A DNA stretch of 64,000 bases from Streptomyces spinoverrucosus. Its GTDB lineage: Bacteria > Actinomycetota > Actinomycetes > Streptomycetales > Streptomycetaceae. The notes under the pieces are model-generated. The model worked only from the letters and a program-made list of their open reading frames with translations, searched no databases and had not been told where the DNA came from. Below, in pieces: positions 1 to 8,274 of this stretch; the first letter of the stretch is position 1, and every line of letters begins with the position of its first letter. The DNA lies in contig NZ_BJND01000004.1 in NCBI RefSeq assembly GCF_006539505.1, positions 1-64,000 of the forward strand. Reading direction: 5' to 3'. The position numbers and the translations under genes are program-made.

Positions 1-98
1 CGAACGCCCGACCCCAGCACCGGGCGCCCCCGAGCCTCGTGGCGGGCGCGGAGCGGCCCGGCGGCGGATGCCCTGTGCCGAGTTGCGGGCGCGGAGCA

Positions 99-1040
99 TC
101 ACTTCAGCAGGCCTTTGTCCTCCAGGTACGTCCGGGCCACGTCCGTCGTCAGGCGGCGCCAGCTGTCCACCTGCTGGTTCATGGTGGCGAGGTCGGTCGT
201 GGTGAGGACGGCGTTGAGCTTGTTCAGGGCCTTGGTGACGCCGGGGGCGCCTGCGCGGGCGCGGTTGACGACCGGGACGACGTAGTCGGCGTTCTGGAGG
301 TGTTTGTCGTCGGCGAGCAGGACCAGGCCGAACTCGTCGAGGGTGGCGTCGGTCGTGGTGGTGAGGACCATCTGGTCCTGGCCGCTCTGCACCGCCCGTT
401 TGGCCTGGGTGGTGCCGACGCCCTTCGGGTCGACGGCGGTGATGTCGATGCCGTAGGTCTTGCGCAGGCCCGGGGCGCAGTACGGGCGTTGCACGCATTC
501 GTCGCCCGCCGCCAGCCGTACTTTCAGGCCGGACCTGCCGAGGTCGCTGAGGGTCTTGAGGTGGTGCCGACGTGCGTACGACGCGCTCACCGCGAAGGCG
601 TTCTGGTCCACCGCCCGGCCGGGGTTCAGGACGGTGAGGCCGCGAGGCGTGGCCAGTCGGCGCAGTGCCTTCATGGTGGCGTCGAGGTTCGGGGAGCCGA
701 CCGGCGGGGCGTCGGGGCCGTTGGTCTTGGCGTTGAGCCAGTCGGCGAAGGTGGCCGCGTACTCCGGGACGACGTCGATCTGGCCGGACTCCAGGGCCGG
801 TTCGTAGAGTTCGCGGTTGGCGACGGTGATGAGGGACGTCTCGTAGCCCGCCTGGTTCAGGAGCAGGGCATACATCTGGGCGAGCAAGTCGCTCTCGGTG
901 AACCCCGCCGAGCCGACGGTCAGTTGGCGGCTGTCGCCGGGCGGCGCGGTGACCTTGCCCTGGTTCTCCAGGGAGGGGCCGGTGGCGCAGGCGGTCGCCA
1001 GGAGCAGGAAGGCGGCCGCCAACGGCGTACGGCCTCTCAT
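99..1040 (-). CDS. Osmoprotectant-type ABC transporter substrate-binding lipoprotein
   Basis: Predicted extracytoplasmic receptor of a glycine betaine/choline-type importer (OpuC/OsmX family). The start at 1040 overlaps the upstream permease stop by 4 bases (ATGA). The N-terminus has an arginine-containing signal, a hydrophobic stretch and a lipobox (LLATAC), so the mature protein should be anchored by a lipidated cysteine. The body begins QLTVGSAGFTESDLLAQMY, the usual opening of quaternary-ammonium binding proteins, and later has the ALESGQIDVVPEYAATF segment typical of the family. Length of about 313 aa is normal. It is the last gene in view of a three-gene minus-strand operon. The exact ligand cannot be read from the sequence. 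Confidence 0.9.
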   Translation of the reverse strand: MRGRTPLAAAFLLLATACATGPSLENQGKVTAPPGDSRQLTVGSAGFTESDLLAQMYALLLNQAGYETSLITVANRELYEPALESGQIDVVPEYAATFADWLNAKTNGPDAPPVGSPNLDATMKALRRLATPRGLTVLNPGRAVDQNAFAVSASYARRHHLKTLSDLGRSGLKVRLAAGDECVQRPYCAPGLRKTYGIDITAVDPKGVGTTQAKRAVQSGQDQMVLTTTTDATLDEFGLVLLADDKHLQNADYVVPVVNRARAGAPGVTKALNKLNAVLTTTDLATMNQQVDSWRRLTTDVARTYLEDKGLLK

Positions 1041-1708
1041 GGCGTGCCCCTGACCCACGCCGGTGCCAGGCCTTCGGCCACCTCAAAGAGGCCCTCGACG
1101 ATCAGCGCGAACACGGCGACGAGCACCGCCCCGGCCACCACCTGCGGCGTACTGGCGAGGTTGAAACCCGCTGTGATGATCCGGCCCAGGCCTCCCCCGC
1201 CCGCCAGGGCGGCGATGGTGGCGGTCGCGACGAGCTGGACGGCGGCGATCCGCATACCGTTCAGGATCATCGGGGAGGAAAGGGGCAGTTCCACGTGAAA
1301 CATGACCTGGCGTCCCGTCATCCCCATCCCCCGCGCCGCCTGCACGGTGCTGCGGTCGACCTCGCGCATGCCGACGTACGCATTCGTGAGGAGGGGCGGC
1401 ACGGCGAACAGGACCAGGGCGACGACCGTGGGGCCCTCGCCCCAGCCCCCGATGGGGGTGAGCAGCAGGAGGACCAGCACCGCGAAGGTGGGGACCGCGC
1501 GGCCGACGTTCGAGATGTTGACCGCCAGCACCCCGCCCTTGCCGAGGTGGCCGAGGATCACCGCGACGGGCAGGGCGATCAGGCAGCTGACGATCAGGCA
1601 GACAACCGTGAGGACGAGGTGTTGCAGCAGCCGCTGCCAGATGCCGTCGGCGCCCGACCAGTGCGCGGGGTCAGTGAGCCAGTCCCAGGTTTCGGTGAGC
1701 GTGTTCAT
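1037..1708 (-). CDS. ABC transporter permease, osmoprotectant type (second permease)
   Basis: Integral membrane subunit of the same importer, 223 aa. The ATG at 1708 overlaps the previous permease stop by 4 bases, and its own stop overlaps the binding-protein start. After a short amphipathic N-terminus there are about five hydrophobic segments, starting LVLTVVCLIVSCLIALPVAV. The cytoplasmic EAA-like loop (STVQAARGMGMTGRQVMFHV followed by ELPLSSPMIL) is the contact site for an ATPase. The family (OpuCB/OpuCD) is well known. The open frame continues upstream of 1708 but that part is non-coding shadow of the neighbouring permease. Confidence 0.9.
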   Translation of the reverse strand: MNTLTETWDWLTDPAHWSGADGIWQRLLQHLVLTVVCLIVSCLIALPVAVILGHLGKGGVLAVNISNVGRAVPTFAVLVLLLLTPIGGWGEGPTVVALVLFAVPPLLTNAYVGMREVDRSTVQAARGMGMTGRQVMFHVELPLSSPMILNGMRIAAVQLVATATIAALAGGGGLGRIITAGFNLASTPQVVAGAVLVAVFALIVEGLFEVAEGLAPAWVRGTP

Positions 1709-2382
1709 GTGCGGGCCCTCGTCCAGGGCGTGATCAGCCGCTGGACGCCCAGCAGAAGCAGATCGGCCGCGACCGCGATGACCACGCACAGCACCGACGC
1801 CGTCAGCACCTGGGCCTTGAAGTACGTGTTCATGCCCGAGTAGATCAGATTGCCCAGTCCGCCGAAGCCGACGATCGCGCCGACCGTCACCAGCGACACC
1901 GCGGAGACCATGGCGATGCGCAGCCCGGCCATCGCGGCCGGCAGGGCGAGCGGCAGTTCGACGGCGAGGAGGATGCGGATGGGGCCGTAGCCCATGCCGC
2001 GGGCGGCCTGCCGGGTCTCCTCGGGGACGGCGCGCAGACCCGCGAGGATGTTGCGCACCAGCAGGGTCAGTGAGTACAGCACGAGCCCGGCGATCACGAG
2101 CGTCGCCGACAGCCCGTACAGCGGCAGCAGCAGCGAGAACATCGCCAGGGACGGGATCGTGTAGAGGATCGTCGTCACGGCGAGGACGGGACCGGCCGCC
2201 CAGCCCCAGCGGCGGGCCAGCACCGCGAGCGGCAGGGCGAGGGCGAGGCCGATCAGTACCGAGACGGACGTCAGCTGGAGGTGCTGGACCACGGCGTCGA
2301 GGAGGATCTCGCGGCGGGTGCTCAGATAGTCGCCGCAGATCCATTCGTTGCGCGCGAGGCAGTCGTCCGGGGGCGCGGTCAC
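1705..2382 (-). CDS. ABC transporter permease, osmoprotectant type (first permease)
   Basis: First permease of the importer, 225 aa, translationally coupled to the second one by a 4-base overlap. Hydrophobic segments include the run from LTSVSVLIGLALALPLAVLA and the EAA loop with ETRQAARGMGYGPIRILLAV followed by ELPLALPAAM. Classical operons of this family begin with an ATPase gene (opuCA/osmV). Here the 300 bases upstream hold only a short broken fragment, so the ATPase is either beyond the left edge of the window or elsewhere. Confidence 0.9.
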   Translation of the reverse strand: MTAPPDDCLARNEWICGDYLSTRREILLDAVVQHLQLTSVSVLIGLALALPLAVLARRWGWAAGPVLAVTTILYTIPSLAMFSLLLPLYGLSATLVIAGLVLYSLTLLVRNILAGLRAVPEETRQAARGMGYGPIRILLAVELPLALPAAMAGLRIAMVSAVSLVTVGAIVGFGGLGNLIYSGMNTYFKAQVLTASVLCVVIAVAADLLLLGVQRLITPWTRART

Positions 2383-2467
2383 GCGTCCATTGCATCGGGC
2401 GGTCCACCGGGTCGGCTTGTTCTGGTGACCCGTCCGGGGTTCTGCGCCCCCTGCGGTCCGCCGGTGG

Positions 2468-2613
2468 CTACTTCACATCCGCCGCGTCGAGCAGCGCGCT
2501 CACGGTCGCCGTCGCCAGCCCGTCGTCCAGCGCCTCCACACGCGGGCGACCACGCTCGCCGGGTGATCGGGGTCCTTGAGCTCAGGTCCGGCCGCGAGCT
2601 GCGCCTCGAACAT
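2468..2613 (-). pseudogene. Short frameshifted coding remnant upstream of the ABC operon
   Basis: On the minus strand an ATG at 2613 opens MFEAQLAAGPELKDPDH, and after about 25 codons the plausible sequence continues in another frame as VEALDDGLATATVSALLDAA before a TAG at 2468-2470. Codon use looks coding in both pieces. I infer the 3' end of a lost gene with a small indel around RV/EAL. The family is not recognised, and an ABC ATPase signature is not present. Everything else in 2383-2684 is the regulatory region of the plus-strand MoxR gene. Confidence 0.35.
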
Positions 2614-2620
2614 GGTGACA

Positions 2621-2639
2621 CAAGCGCTGAACAAGCGCT
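2621..2639. promoter_or_regulatory. Direct repeat CAAGCGCT, possible operator
   Basis: CAAGCGCT occurs at 2621-2628 and again at 2632-2639, an 11-base period, and each copy contains the palindrome AGCGCT. It lies about 45 bases ahead of the MoxR start. The same AAGCGCT core reappears as a tandem repeat near 28.9 kb. One helical turn between copies suggests a protein-binding site, which is inference. Confidence 0.35.
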
Positions 2640-2684
2640 TAGATAGGAGCTGATCCCGTTACGCCGCCACCGCCGGAGGCCCGG

Positions 2685-3542
2685 TTGTTCACTTCCGTCG
2701 ACGATGTCTCCGCACGCCTCGCCGAGACCGGCTACCTGGCGTCGCCCGCGGTCGCCACGACCGTCTTCCTCGCCGACCGCCTAGGCAAGCCGCTCCTCGT
2801 GGAGGGCCCCGCGGGCGTCGGCAAGACGGAACTCGCCAAGGCCGTCGCCCAGGTCGCACAGGCCCGGCTGGTACGGCTCCAGTGCTACGAGGGCGTCGAC
2901 GAGTCCCGGGCGCTGTACGAGTGGAACCACGCCAAGCAGCTCCTTCGCATCAGCGCGGGCCGCGACGAGACGTGGGACGCCACGCGCACCGACATCTTCA
3001 GCGAGGAGTTCCTGCTCGCCCGCCCGCTCCTGACGGCCATCCGCGGTGACGACCCCAAGGTGCTGCTGATCGACGAGACCGACAAGGCCGACGTCGAGGT
3101 GGAGGGCCTGCTGCTGGAGGTGCTCAGCGACTTCCAGGTCACCGTCCCGGAGCTGGGCACGGTCACCGCGACACGCCGCCCCTTCGTGGTGCTCACCTCG
3201 AACGCGACCCGCGAACTGTCCGAGGCGTTGCGCCGCCGCTGCCTGTTCCTGCACATCGGCTTCCCGGAGGAGGAGTTGGAGCGGCGGATCGTCCGGATGA
3301 AAGTGCCCGGCATCGACGCGGCGCTGGCCGAGTCGGTGGTGCGGGTGGTCGGCGCGCTGCGCGCGATGGATCTGCGGAAGGTGCCGTCGGTCGCGGAGAC
3401 CATCGACTGGGCCCGCACCCTGCTCGCGCTCGGTGCCGACACCCTGGACGAGGACATCGTCCGCGACACGCTGGGCGTGCTGCTCAAGCACCAGGACGAC
3501 GTCCTGAAGGCCGCGGCCAAGCTGGACCTGGACGCCGTATGA
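2685..3542 (+). CDS. MoxR-family AAA+ ATPase
   Basis: Predicted chaperone-like ATPase that works with a von Willebrand factor A (VWA) protein to mature or assemble partner complexes. Walker A is GPAGVGKTEL near residues 41-50 and Walker B is KVLLIDETDKAD near 125-136; sensor sequence LTSNATRELSEALRRRC follows. The TTG start is supported by GGAGG at 2675-2679. The 285 aa length fits MoxR/CoxD-like proteins. It overlaps the downstream VWA gene by 4 bases, the standard MoxR-VWA arrangement. In carboxydotrophs similar pairs mature CO dehydrogenase, but no molybdenum hydroxylase is in this window, so the client is unknown. Confidence 0.88.
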   Translation: MFTSVDDVSARLAETGYLASPAVATTVFLADRLGKPLLVEGPAGVGKTELAKAVAQVAQARLVRLQCYEGVDESRALYEWNHAKQLLRISAGRDETWDATRTDIFSEEFLLARPLLTAIRGDDPKVLLIDETDKADVEVEGLLLEVLSDFQVTVPELGTVTATRRPFVVLTSNATRELSEALRRRCLFLHIGFPEEELERRIVRMKVPGIDAALAESVVRVVGALRAMDLRKVPSVAETIDWARTLLALGADTLDEDIVRDTLGVLLKHQDDVLKAAAKLDLDAV

Positions 3543-4909
3543 CCGCCGATGCAGGTGTGACCGCCGATGTGGCCTCCCGGCTGACGGACTTCGTGGCCGC
3601 GCTGCGCGCGCACGGCGTCCGTGTCGGCACCGGTGAGACCGTGGACGCGGCGCGGGCGGTGGAGGCGCTGGGACTCGCCGACCGCGAGCTGCTGCGCGAG
3701 GGACTCGCCGCGACGCTGCTGCACACCACCGGCCAACGGCAGGTGTTCGACCCGGTCTTCGACCTGTATTTCCCGCACGGTGTGGGCGGGCCGGAGGGCG
3801 AGGCGGCGGACCGGGACGACCTGCGCGACCGGCTCGCGGCGGCGCTCACCGCCAACGACAGCGCCTGGATGGGCCGGTTGGCGATCGAGGCCGTCGACGG
3901 CTTCGGCGGATACGGGAGTTCACCCGCGTCGGACGGCTGGTCGTCGTACCAGACGCTGGATCGGATCCGCCCGCAGACGCTGCTCGCCCGGGTCCGCGCC
4001 GAGGTGCGGGCGCAGTCGGGGGAATCGGGGTTCGCGGACCGGCTGCTGGACGACGAGATCCGGCGGCGTATCGAGGTCTTCCGCGCGTTGGTGGCGGCGG
4101 AGGCACGGCGCCGGGTGGCCGAGCGGCGGGGTCGGGACGAGATAGCGCGGCGCGCGGTGGCGCCGACCGCCGACCGGGTCGACTTCCTGTACGCCGGAAA
4201 GGACCGGCTCGCCGAGCTGCGCAGGACGGTTCAGCCGATCGCTCGCAAACTGGCGACCCGACTGGCCGCCCGGCGGCGCCGGGCCGCCCGGGGCAGCATC
4301 GACCTGCGGCGCACCCTGCGCGGGTCGCTGTCGACGGGCGGCGTGCCGATGCGGCCCGTGCTGCGCCGACGGCGGCCTGTCCGGCCAGAACTGGTGCTGC
4401 TGTGCGATGTGTCGGGCTCGGTGTCCGGCTTCTCGGACTTCACGATGCTGCTGGTGCAGGCGCTGCACGACCAGTTCAGCAAGCTGCGCGTGTTCGCGTT
4501 CGTCAACCGGATCGACGAGGTCACCGGCCTACTGGAGCACGGCGTCGCCGACTCGGAGGGACTGGGCGCGCGCATCCGCTCCGAGGCGACGCTCACCGGC
4601 TGGCACGGCAGCAGCGACTACGGCGTCGCGCTGGGCGAGTTCGCCGAGCGGTACGGCGACGCGGTCGGCCCGCGCACCACGGTGTTCGTCCTCGGTGACG
4701 CCCGGACGAACCTGAGCGACCCGAACCTGGCGGCCGTACGGCAGATCGCCGGACGGGCCCGCCGCGTCTACTGGCTGAACCCCGAGCCGCGCCCCCAGTG
4801 GGGCACCGGCGACTCCGCCGCGCCCGCCTACGCCGAGCTGGTCGAGATGCACGAGTGCCGCACCGCGCGTCAGCTCGGCGCGCTGATCGCCCGCCTGCTG
4901 CCGGTCTGA
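3539..4909 (+). CDS. VWA-domain protein, CoxE-like
   Basis: Partner of the MoxR ATPase. The 456 aa protein has an alpha-helical, arginine-rich N-terminal half and a C-terminal VWA domain from about residue 275. The metal-ion-dependent adhesion motif DVSGSVS lies in LVLLCDVSGSVSGFSDF, with later elements at HGSSDYGVAL and FVLGDARTN. This matches the CoxE-type VWA family (formerly DUF1658). The ATGA overlap with the ATPase implies coupled translation. The biological target of the pair is not evident from the neighbours. Confidence 0.85.
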   Translation: MTADAGVTADVASRLTDFVAALRAHGVRVGTGETVDAARAVEALGLADRELLREGLAATLLHTTGQRQVFDPVFDLYFPHGVGGPEGEAADRDDLRDRLAAALTANDSAWMGRLAIEAVDGFGGYGSSPASDGWSSYQTLDRIRPQTLLARVRAEVRAQSGESGFADRLLDDEIRRRIEVFRALVAAEARRRVAERRGRDEIARRAVAPTADRVDFLYAGKDRLAELRRTVQPIARKLATRLAARRRRAARGSIDLRRTLRGSLSTGGVPMRPVLRRRRPVRPELVLLCDVSGSVSGFSDFTMLLVQALHDQFSKLRVFAFVNRIDEVTGLLEHGVADSEGLGARIRSEATLTGWHGSSDYGVALGEFAERYGDAVGPRTTVFVLGDARTNLSDPNLAAVRQIAGRARRVYWLNPEPRPQWGTGDSAAPAYAELVEMHECRTARQLGALIARLLPV

Positions 4910-4984
4910 TCAGGCTGCGACTCGGGGCCGAGCCGCGATACGGCTCAGACGGCGAGCTGCGGGCGGCAGGCCGAGGGCGGCCAT

Positions 4985-5250
4985 ACCCGGGACTTCGCCG
5001 GGGTCGTGGAAGCGGTCGGCAGTGCGGTCAAGGGGCGTGCTTGACCTGGTGGGCAACCGTTCCCTGGGCGAGTTCCGGCGCGCCCTCACCCCGGACGGAA
5101 CGCTCGTCCTGTCCGGCGGAGGCTTCTACGAGGGCGGCAGCCTCGTCGGCCCGATGGGGCTCTTCTTCAAGCGCCGCATGCCGGCCCCCTTCGTCCGCCG
5201 GCGTCTGCTCGGGTCCGCGCGGCGGGCGCACGGAGTCGTCCGTGCGCCCC
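4985..5250 (+). pseudogene. Zinc-binding-type alcohol dehydrogenase/quinone reductase remnant
   Basis: Two pieces of a medium-chain dehydrogenase lie side by side. At 4991-5040 one frame reads DFAGVVEAVGSAVKG, the conserved segment before the substrate domain. From about 5037 a second frame reads VLDLVGNRSLGEFRRAL and LVLSGGGFYEGGSL, the end of the Rossmann half. The roughly 100-150 residues normally between them are absent and the frame changes. I conclude it is an internally deleted pseudogene. Its terminator hairpin at 5224-5249 is still perfect. Confidence 0.75.
5224..5249 (+). terminator. Perfect 11-bp hairpin
   Basis: GGGCGCACGGA (5224-5234) pairs with TCCGTGCGCCC (5239-5249) around loop GTCG. 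It sits between the dehydrogenase remnant and the convergent cupin gene and probably served both strands. Confidence 0.7.
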
Positions 5251-5261
5251 TCGCCCTGCGC

Positions 5262-5621
5262 CTACTCCTCCTTCGCGTACTCCCTGGCCATGGCGCCCGC
5301 GAAGTCGTATGCGACGACCTGCTCGTCACCCACCACCCAGGCGTCGTGTCCGGGCGGGCAGACGAAGACGTCGCCGGGGCCGACCTCCTGCTCGGCGCCG
5401 TCGTCCATCCGGATGCGCATCCGGCCCTGGACGACATAGCCGTTGTGGTGGATCTGGCAGGAGTCGGTGCCCGCGATCGGGGCGACGGACTCCGACCAGC
5501 GCCAGCCCGGCTCGAAGGTGGCCACGGCGAAGTCGAGCCCCGAGAGGTGGACGGCTTCCAGGTGGCCGCGCGGGAAGTCACGCCGCTCGTCCGGCTTGTC
5601 GAGCGTCTTCACCTCGAGCAT
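5262..5621 (-). CDS. Small cupin-domain protein
   Basis: A 119 aa single-domain cupin. Cupin motif 1 is degenerate but visible (GTDSCQIHHNGYVVQGRMRI) and motif 2 is GPGDVFVCPPGHDAWVV, so a metal site with His ligands is plausible. Start at 5621 is backed by GGAGG seven bases upstream. It could be a small sensor or isomerase-like protein; the substrate cannot be deduced. It is transcribed alone, away from threonine dehydratase, and converges on the dead dehydrogenase. Confidence 0.75.
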   Translation of the reverse strand: MLEVKTLDKPDERRDFPRGHLEAVHLSGLDFAVATFEPGWRWSESVAPIAGTDSCQIHHNGYVVQGRMRIRMDDGAEQEVGPGDVFVCPPGHDAWVVGDEQVVAYDFAGAMAREYAKEE

Positions 5622-5752
5622 GACCGCTCCTCCTTTCCGGCCGGGGTGTCGGTCTCCGTCGCCCGCTCCGGAAGTTCGTGAGCGGCACCGGCGAAGGCCG
5701 AGCCCTCCTTTTCATCGTCCGCCCTTCCGGCCCCGGCCCGCCAGCCCCTCCC

Positions 5753-6730
5753 TCAGTCGCCGCCCGCGCACAGCCGGGCGAAGCGGTCGGCGTCGATGTT
5801 GCCGCCGGAGATGATCACGCCGACGCGGCGTGGGAGGCGCTCCACGCGGCCGGAGAGCAGCGCGGCCAGCGGGGTGGCGCCGCTGGGTTCGATGACGATC
5901 TTCAGCCGTTCGAAGGCGAAACGCATCGCGGCCCGGATCTCGTCGTCACCGACCAGCGCGATGCCGTCGAGGAGTCGACGGTTCATGGAGAAGGTCAGTT
6001 CGCCGGGTGTGGGCAGCGCCTGTCCGTCGGCGATGGTGTGCGGCACCGGGATGCTGATGCGCCGGCCCGCCTCCAGCGACCGCTTGGTGTCGTCGCCGGC
6101 CTCCGGCTCGACGCCGATGACCCGGATGCCGGGGTACAGCCCCTTGGCGACCGTCGCGCTTCCGGCCACCAGTCCGCCGCCGCCCACCGGCGTGATCAGG
6201 GCGCCCAACTCCCCCACCTCTTCGAGGAGTTCGAGTGCCGCGGTGCCCTGCCCGGCGATCACATGCGGGTGCTCGTACGGCGGGATGACGGTGAGTCCGC
6301 GCTCCGCGGCCAGGGCCTCGGCGATGGCGGCCCGGTCGCCGGTGTAGCGGTCGTACGTGACGATCTCGGCGCCGTATCCCGCGGTGGCGTCCCGCTTCGA
6401 GGCCGGGGCGTCCTCGGGCATGACGATCACCGCGGTGGTGCCCAGTTCGCGGGCGGCGAGGGCGACGGCCTGGGCGTGGTTGCCGGAGGAGTAGGCGGCG
6501 ACGCCCCGGGCCAGCTGCTCGGGCGTGAGCCGGGAGGCGGTGTTGTAGGCGCCACGGAACTTGAAGGCGCCGGCGCGCTGGAAGTTCTCGCACTTGAGGA
6601 GGACCTCGGCCCCGACCAGGGCGTCGAGGGTGCGTGAGCGCAGGACGGGCGTGCGATGGGCGACGCCCTTGATCCGCGCGGCGGCGTCCCGGACATCGTC
6701 GAGGGTGACGGGCGGGGTGGTGGTCGTCAC
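5753..6730 (-). CDS. Threonine/serine dehydratase (catabolic type)
   Basis: PLP-dependent deamination of threonine to 2-oxobutyrate (or serine to pyruvate), cytosolic. The 325 aa chain has the PLP lysine in AGAFKFRGAYN (about Lys57), the phosphate/substrate loop SSGNHAQAVA, and the PLP-phosphate glycine loop VGGGGLVAG. There is no C-terminal ACT domain, so isoleucine feedback control is unlikely, as in TdcB-type or serine-racemase-like enzymes. GTG start at 6730 overlaps the upstream regulator stop by 4 bases, so it is co-transcribed with and probably controlled by that regulator. Confidence 0.9.
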   Translation of the reverse strand: MTTTTPPVTLDDVRDAAARIKGVAHRTPVLRSRTLDALVGAEVLLKCENFQRAGAFKFRGAYNTASRLTPEQLARGVAAYSSGNHAQAVALAARELGTTAVIVMPEDAPASKRDATAGYGAEIVTYDRYTGDRAAIAEALAAERGLTVIPPYEHPHVIAGQGTAALELLEEVGELGALITPVGGGGLVAGSATVAKGLYPGIRVIGVEPEAGDDTKRSLEAGRRISIPVPHTIADGQALPTPGELTFSMNRRLLDGIALVGDDEIRAAMRFAFERLKIVIEPSGATPLAALLSGRVERLPRRVGVIISGGNIDADRFARLCAGGD

Positions 6731-7410
6731 GGGCGGGCTCCTTCGGAAGCGGGGTCGGTCGTGGCGCGGGCCTGGGCGAGGTAGCTGTAGGCCGACGCGC
6801 GGGAGATGCCGAGGCGGGCGGCGACCTGCTCGACGGCGCGGCGCACCGCGAAGACGCCGTGGCCGTCGAGGCTGCGGAAGAGTTCGAGGCGCTCGGCGCG
6901 GTCGAGGCCGGCCCAGCTCTGGTGCTGCCGCACCTGGTGGGCGTCGAGGATGGCGTCGACGACCGAGTCGATGTCGTTGCCGAACGTGGTGACGGGCGCC
7001 TGGCCCGCGTCGCCGGCCCCGGCGAGCGCGCCGAGCAGGGCGTGGGCCTGCTGGACGGCACCGGCGTCCACGTTGACGCACAGGGCACCGAACACGGCGC
7101 CCGTGGAGTCGCGCAGCACCATCGTGGACGACTTGACCAGCTGCCCGTTCCGGGTCCGGGTGAGGTAGTTCAGCTCGTCGTCGGCCTCGTCACCGCGGGC
7201 GAGCACGCGCATGCCGATCTCGCTCATCGCGCCGCCCACCGCCCGCCCGGTCACCGAACCGGCGACGGCGACCACCGACTTCTCCGGCCGCCGGTAGTCG
7301 TGCAGCACCACCTCGCACACCGGCCCGAAGGTCGCCGCGATGCCGTCGACGACCGGCCTGAGCGCCGCGATGATCGCGTCCCGTTGCGCCTCCACGTCCT
7401 GCTCGGCCAT
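6727..7410 (-). CDS. YheO/DauR-type PAS-HTH transcriptional regulator
   Basis: A 227 aa regulator with an N-terminal YheO-like PAS domain (FGPVCEVVLHDYRRPEKSVV) and a C-terminal HTH (AARLGISRASAYSYLAQAR). The family includes DauR, which controls D-amino-acid catabolism genes; coupling to a serine/threonine dehydratase fits an amino-acid-responsive role. I place the start at 7410 because AGGAGG lies six bases ahead of it; an earlier in-frame ATG at 7437 lacks this. Paired direct repeats sit just upstream and may be its own operator. Confidence 0.85.
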   Translation of the reverse strand: MAEQDVEAQRDAIIAALRPVVDGIAATFGPVCEVVLHDYRRPEKSVVAVAGSVTGRAVGGAMSEIGMRVLARGDEADDELNYLTRTRNGQLVKSSTMVLRDSTGAVFGALCVNVDAGAVQQAHALLGALAGAGDAGQAPVTTFGNDIDSVVDAILDAHQVRQHQSWAGLDRAERLELFRSLDGHGVFAVRRAVEQVAARLGISRASAYSYLAQARATTDPASEGARP

Positions 7411-7420
7411 CCCACGCCTC

Positions 7421-7460
7421 CTGGACTCACTATCCACGTACTGGACTCACAGTCTAAGTC
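7421..7460 (-). promoter_or_regulatory. Promoter region with 20-bp-phased direct repeats
   Basis: CTGGACTCAC occurs at 7421-7430 and 7441-7450. On the minus strand a TTAGAC box and a GATAGT box, 17 bases apart, overlap these repeats, a plausible promoter for the regulator-dehydratase operon. Repeats exactly two helical turns apart and overlapping promoter elements suggest autoregulation. Inference only. Confidence 0.4.
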
Positions 7461-8220
7461 AGCGCCCGAAGCCGATGGAACGGCCTGCGGCGCGTCCAGG
7501 CGTGTGGCCGAAGGCGCGGCGGAAGACGTCGATGAACGCGCTCGCCGAGGACCAGCCGCAGCGGTGGGCCACCACGGTCACCGGCGTGTCCTCGGCGAGC
7601 AGCACCAGGGCGTGGGCGAGGCGCAGTTGGGTGCGCCACTGCGGGAACGTCATGCCGAGGTCGGCCTTGAACAGGCGGGACAGTGTGCGGTCGCTGGCGC
7701 CGACCTGTCTGCCCAGGGCCGCGAGCGTGCGGTTGTCGGCGGGGTCGGCGAGCAGGATGTCGCACAGCGCCTTGAGTTGCGGCGCGGTCGGCGTGGGCAC
7801 GTGCAGCGACTGCTGGGGTGAGGCCCGCAGCTGGTCGCACAGGACGGCACGCAGGCGCCGGTGTTCGGGGCTGTCGTCCGCCGGGTCGCGGGTGCAGGCG
7901 AGGATCAGCTCGCGCAGCAGCGGGCTGACGGTCAGCACGGTGGGCTTGTCGAGGCCGCGGGGGTTGGTGTCCACGGGGAGGCCGACCAGGTGCAGTTCGA
8001 GTTCGCCGTACGCCTGGTGGGAGTGCACGGTACCGGCCGGCACCCAGATGGCCCGGGTGGCCGGGGCGATCCACGATCCGGCGTCGGTGGTGACGGCGAG
8101 CACGCCCCGGCCCGCGTAGACGATCTGGTGGTCGTCGTGCCGGTGGGCGTCGATGCCGGCGCCGGGGGCCAGCCATCGGGTGCTGGTCGGCGCCACCGGC
8201 TGGTGGCGGATTTCCCTCAT
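7459..8220 (-). CDS. AraC-family regulator with N-terminal cupin
   Basis: A 253 aa regulator. The N-terminal cupin sensor is visible as GIDAHRHDDHQIVYAGRGVL and WIAPATRAIWVPAGTVHSH; the C-terminal double HTH includes LAALGRQVGASDRTLSRLF and VAHRCGWSSASAFIDVFRR. I chose the ATG at 8220 because it lies immediately before the shared 54-base promoter region with the divergent MFS gene; the open frame extends further but over that gene. Divergent AraC/MFS pairs usually mean that the regulator controls the exporter. Confidence 0.85.
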   Translation of the reverse strand: MREIRHQPVAPTSTRWLAPGAGIDAHRHDDHQIVYAGRGVLAVTTDAGSWIAPATRAIWVPAGTVHSHQAYGELELHLVGLPVDTNPRGLDKPTVLTVSPLLRELILACTRDPADDSPEHRRLRAVLCDQLRASPQQSLHVPTPTAPQLKALCDILLADPADNRTLAALGRQVGASDRTLSRLFKADLGMTFPQWRTQLRLAHALVLLAEDTPVTVVAHRCGWSSASAFIDVFRRAFGHTPGRAAGRSIGFGR

Positions 8221-8274
8221 CGATTGGCAGATTATCGGAAGTGCGACAGTGCGGCCACGGACGACCATGGCGCC

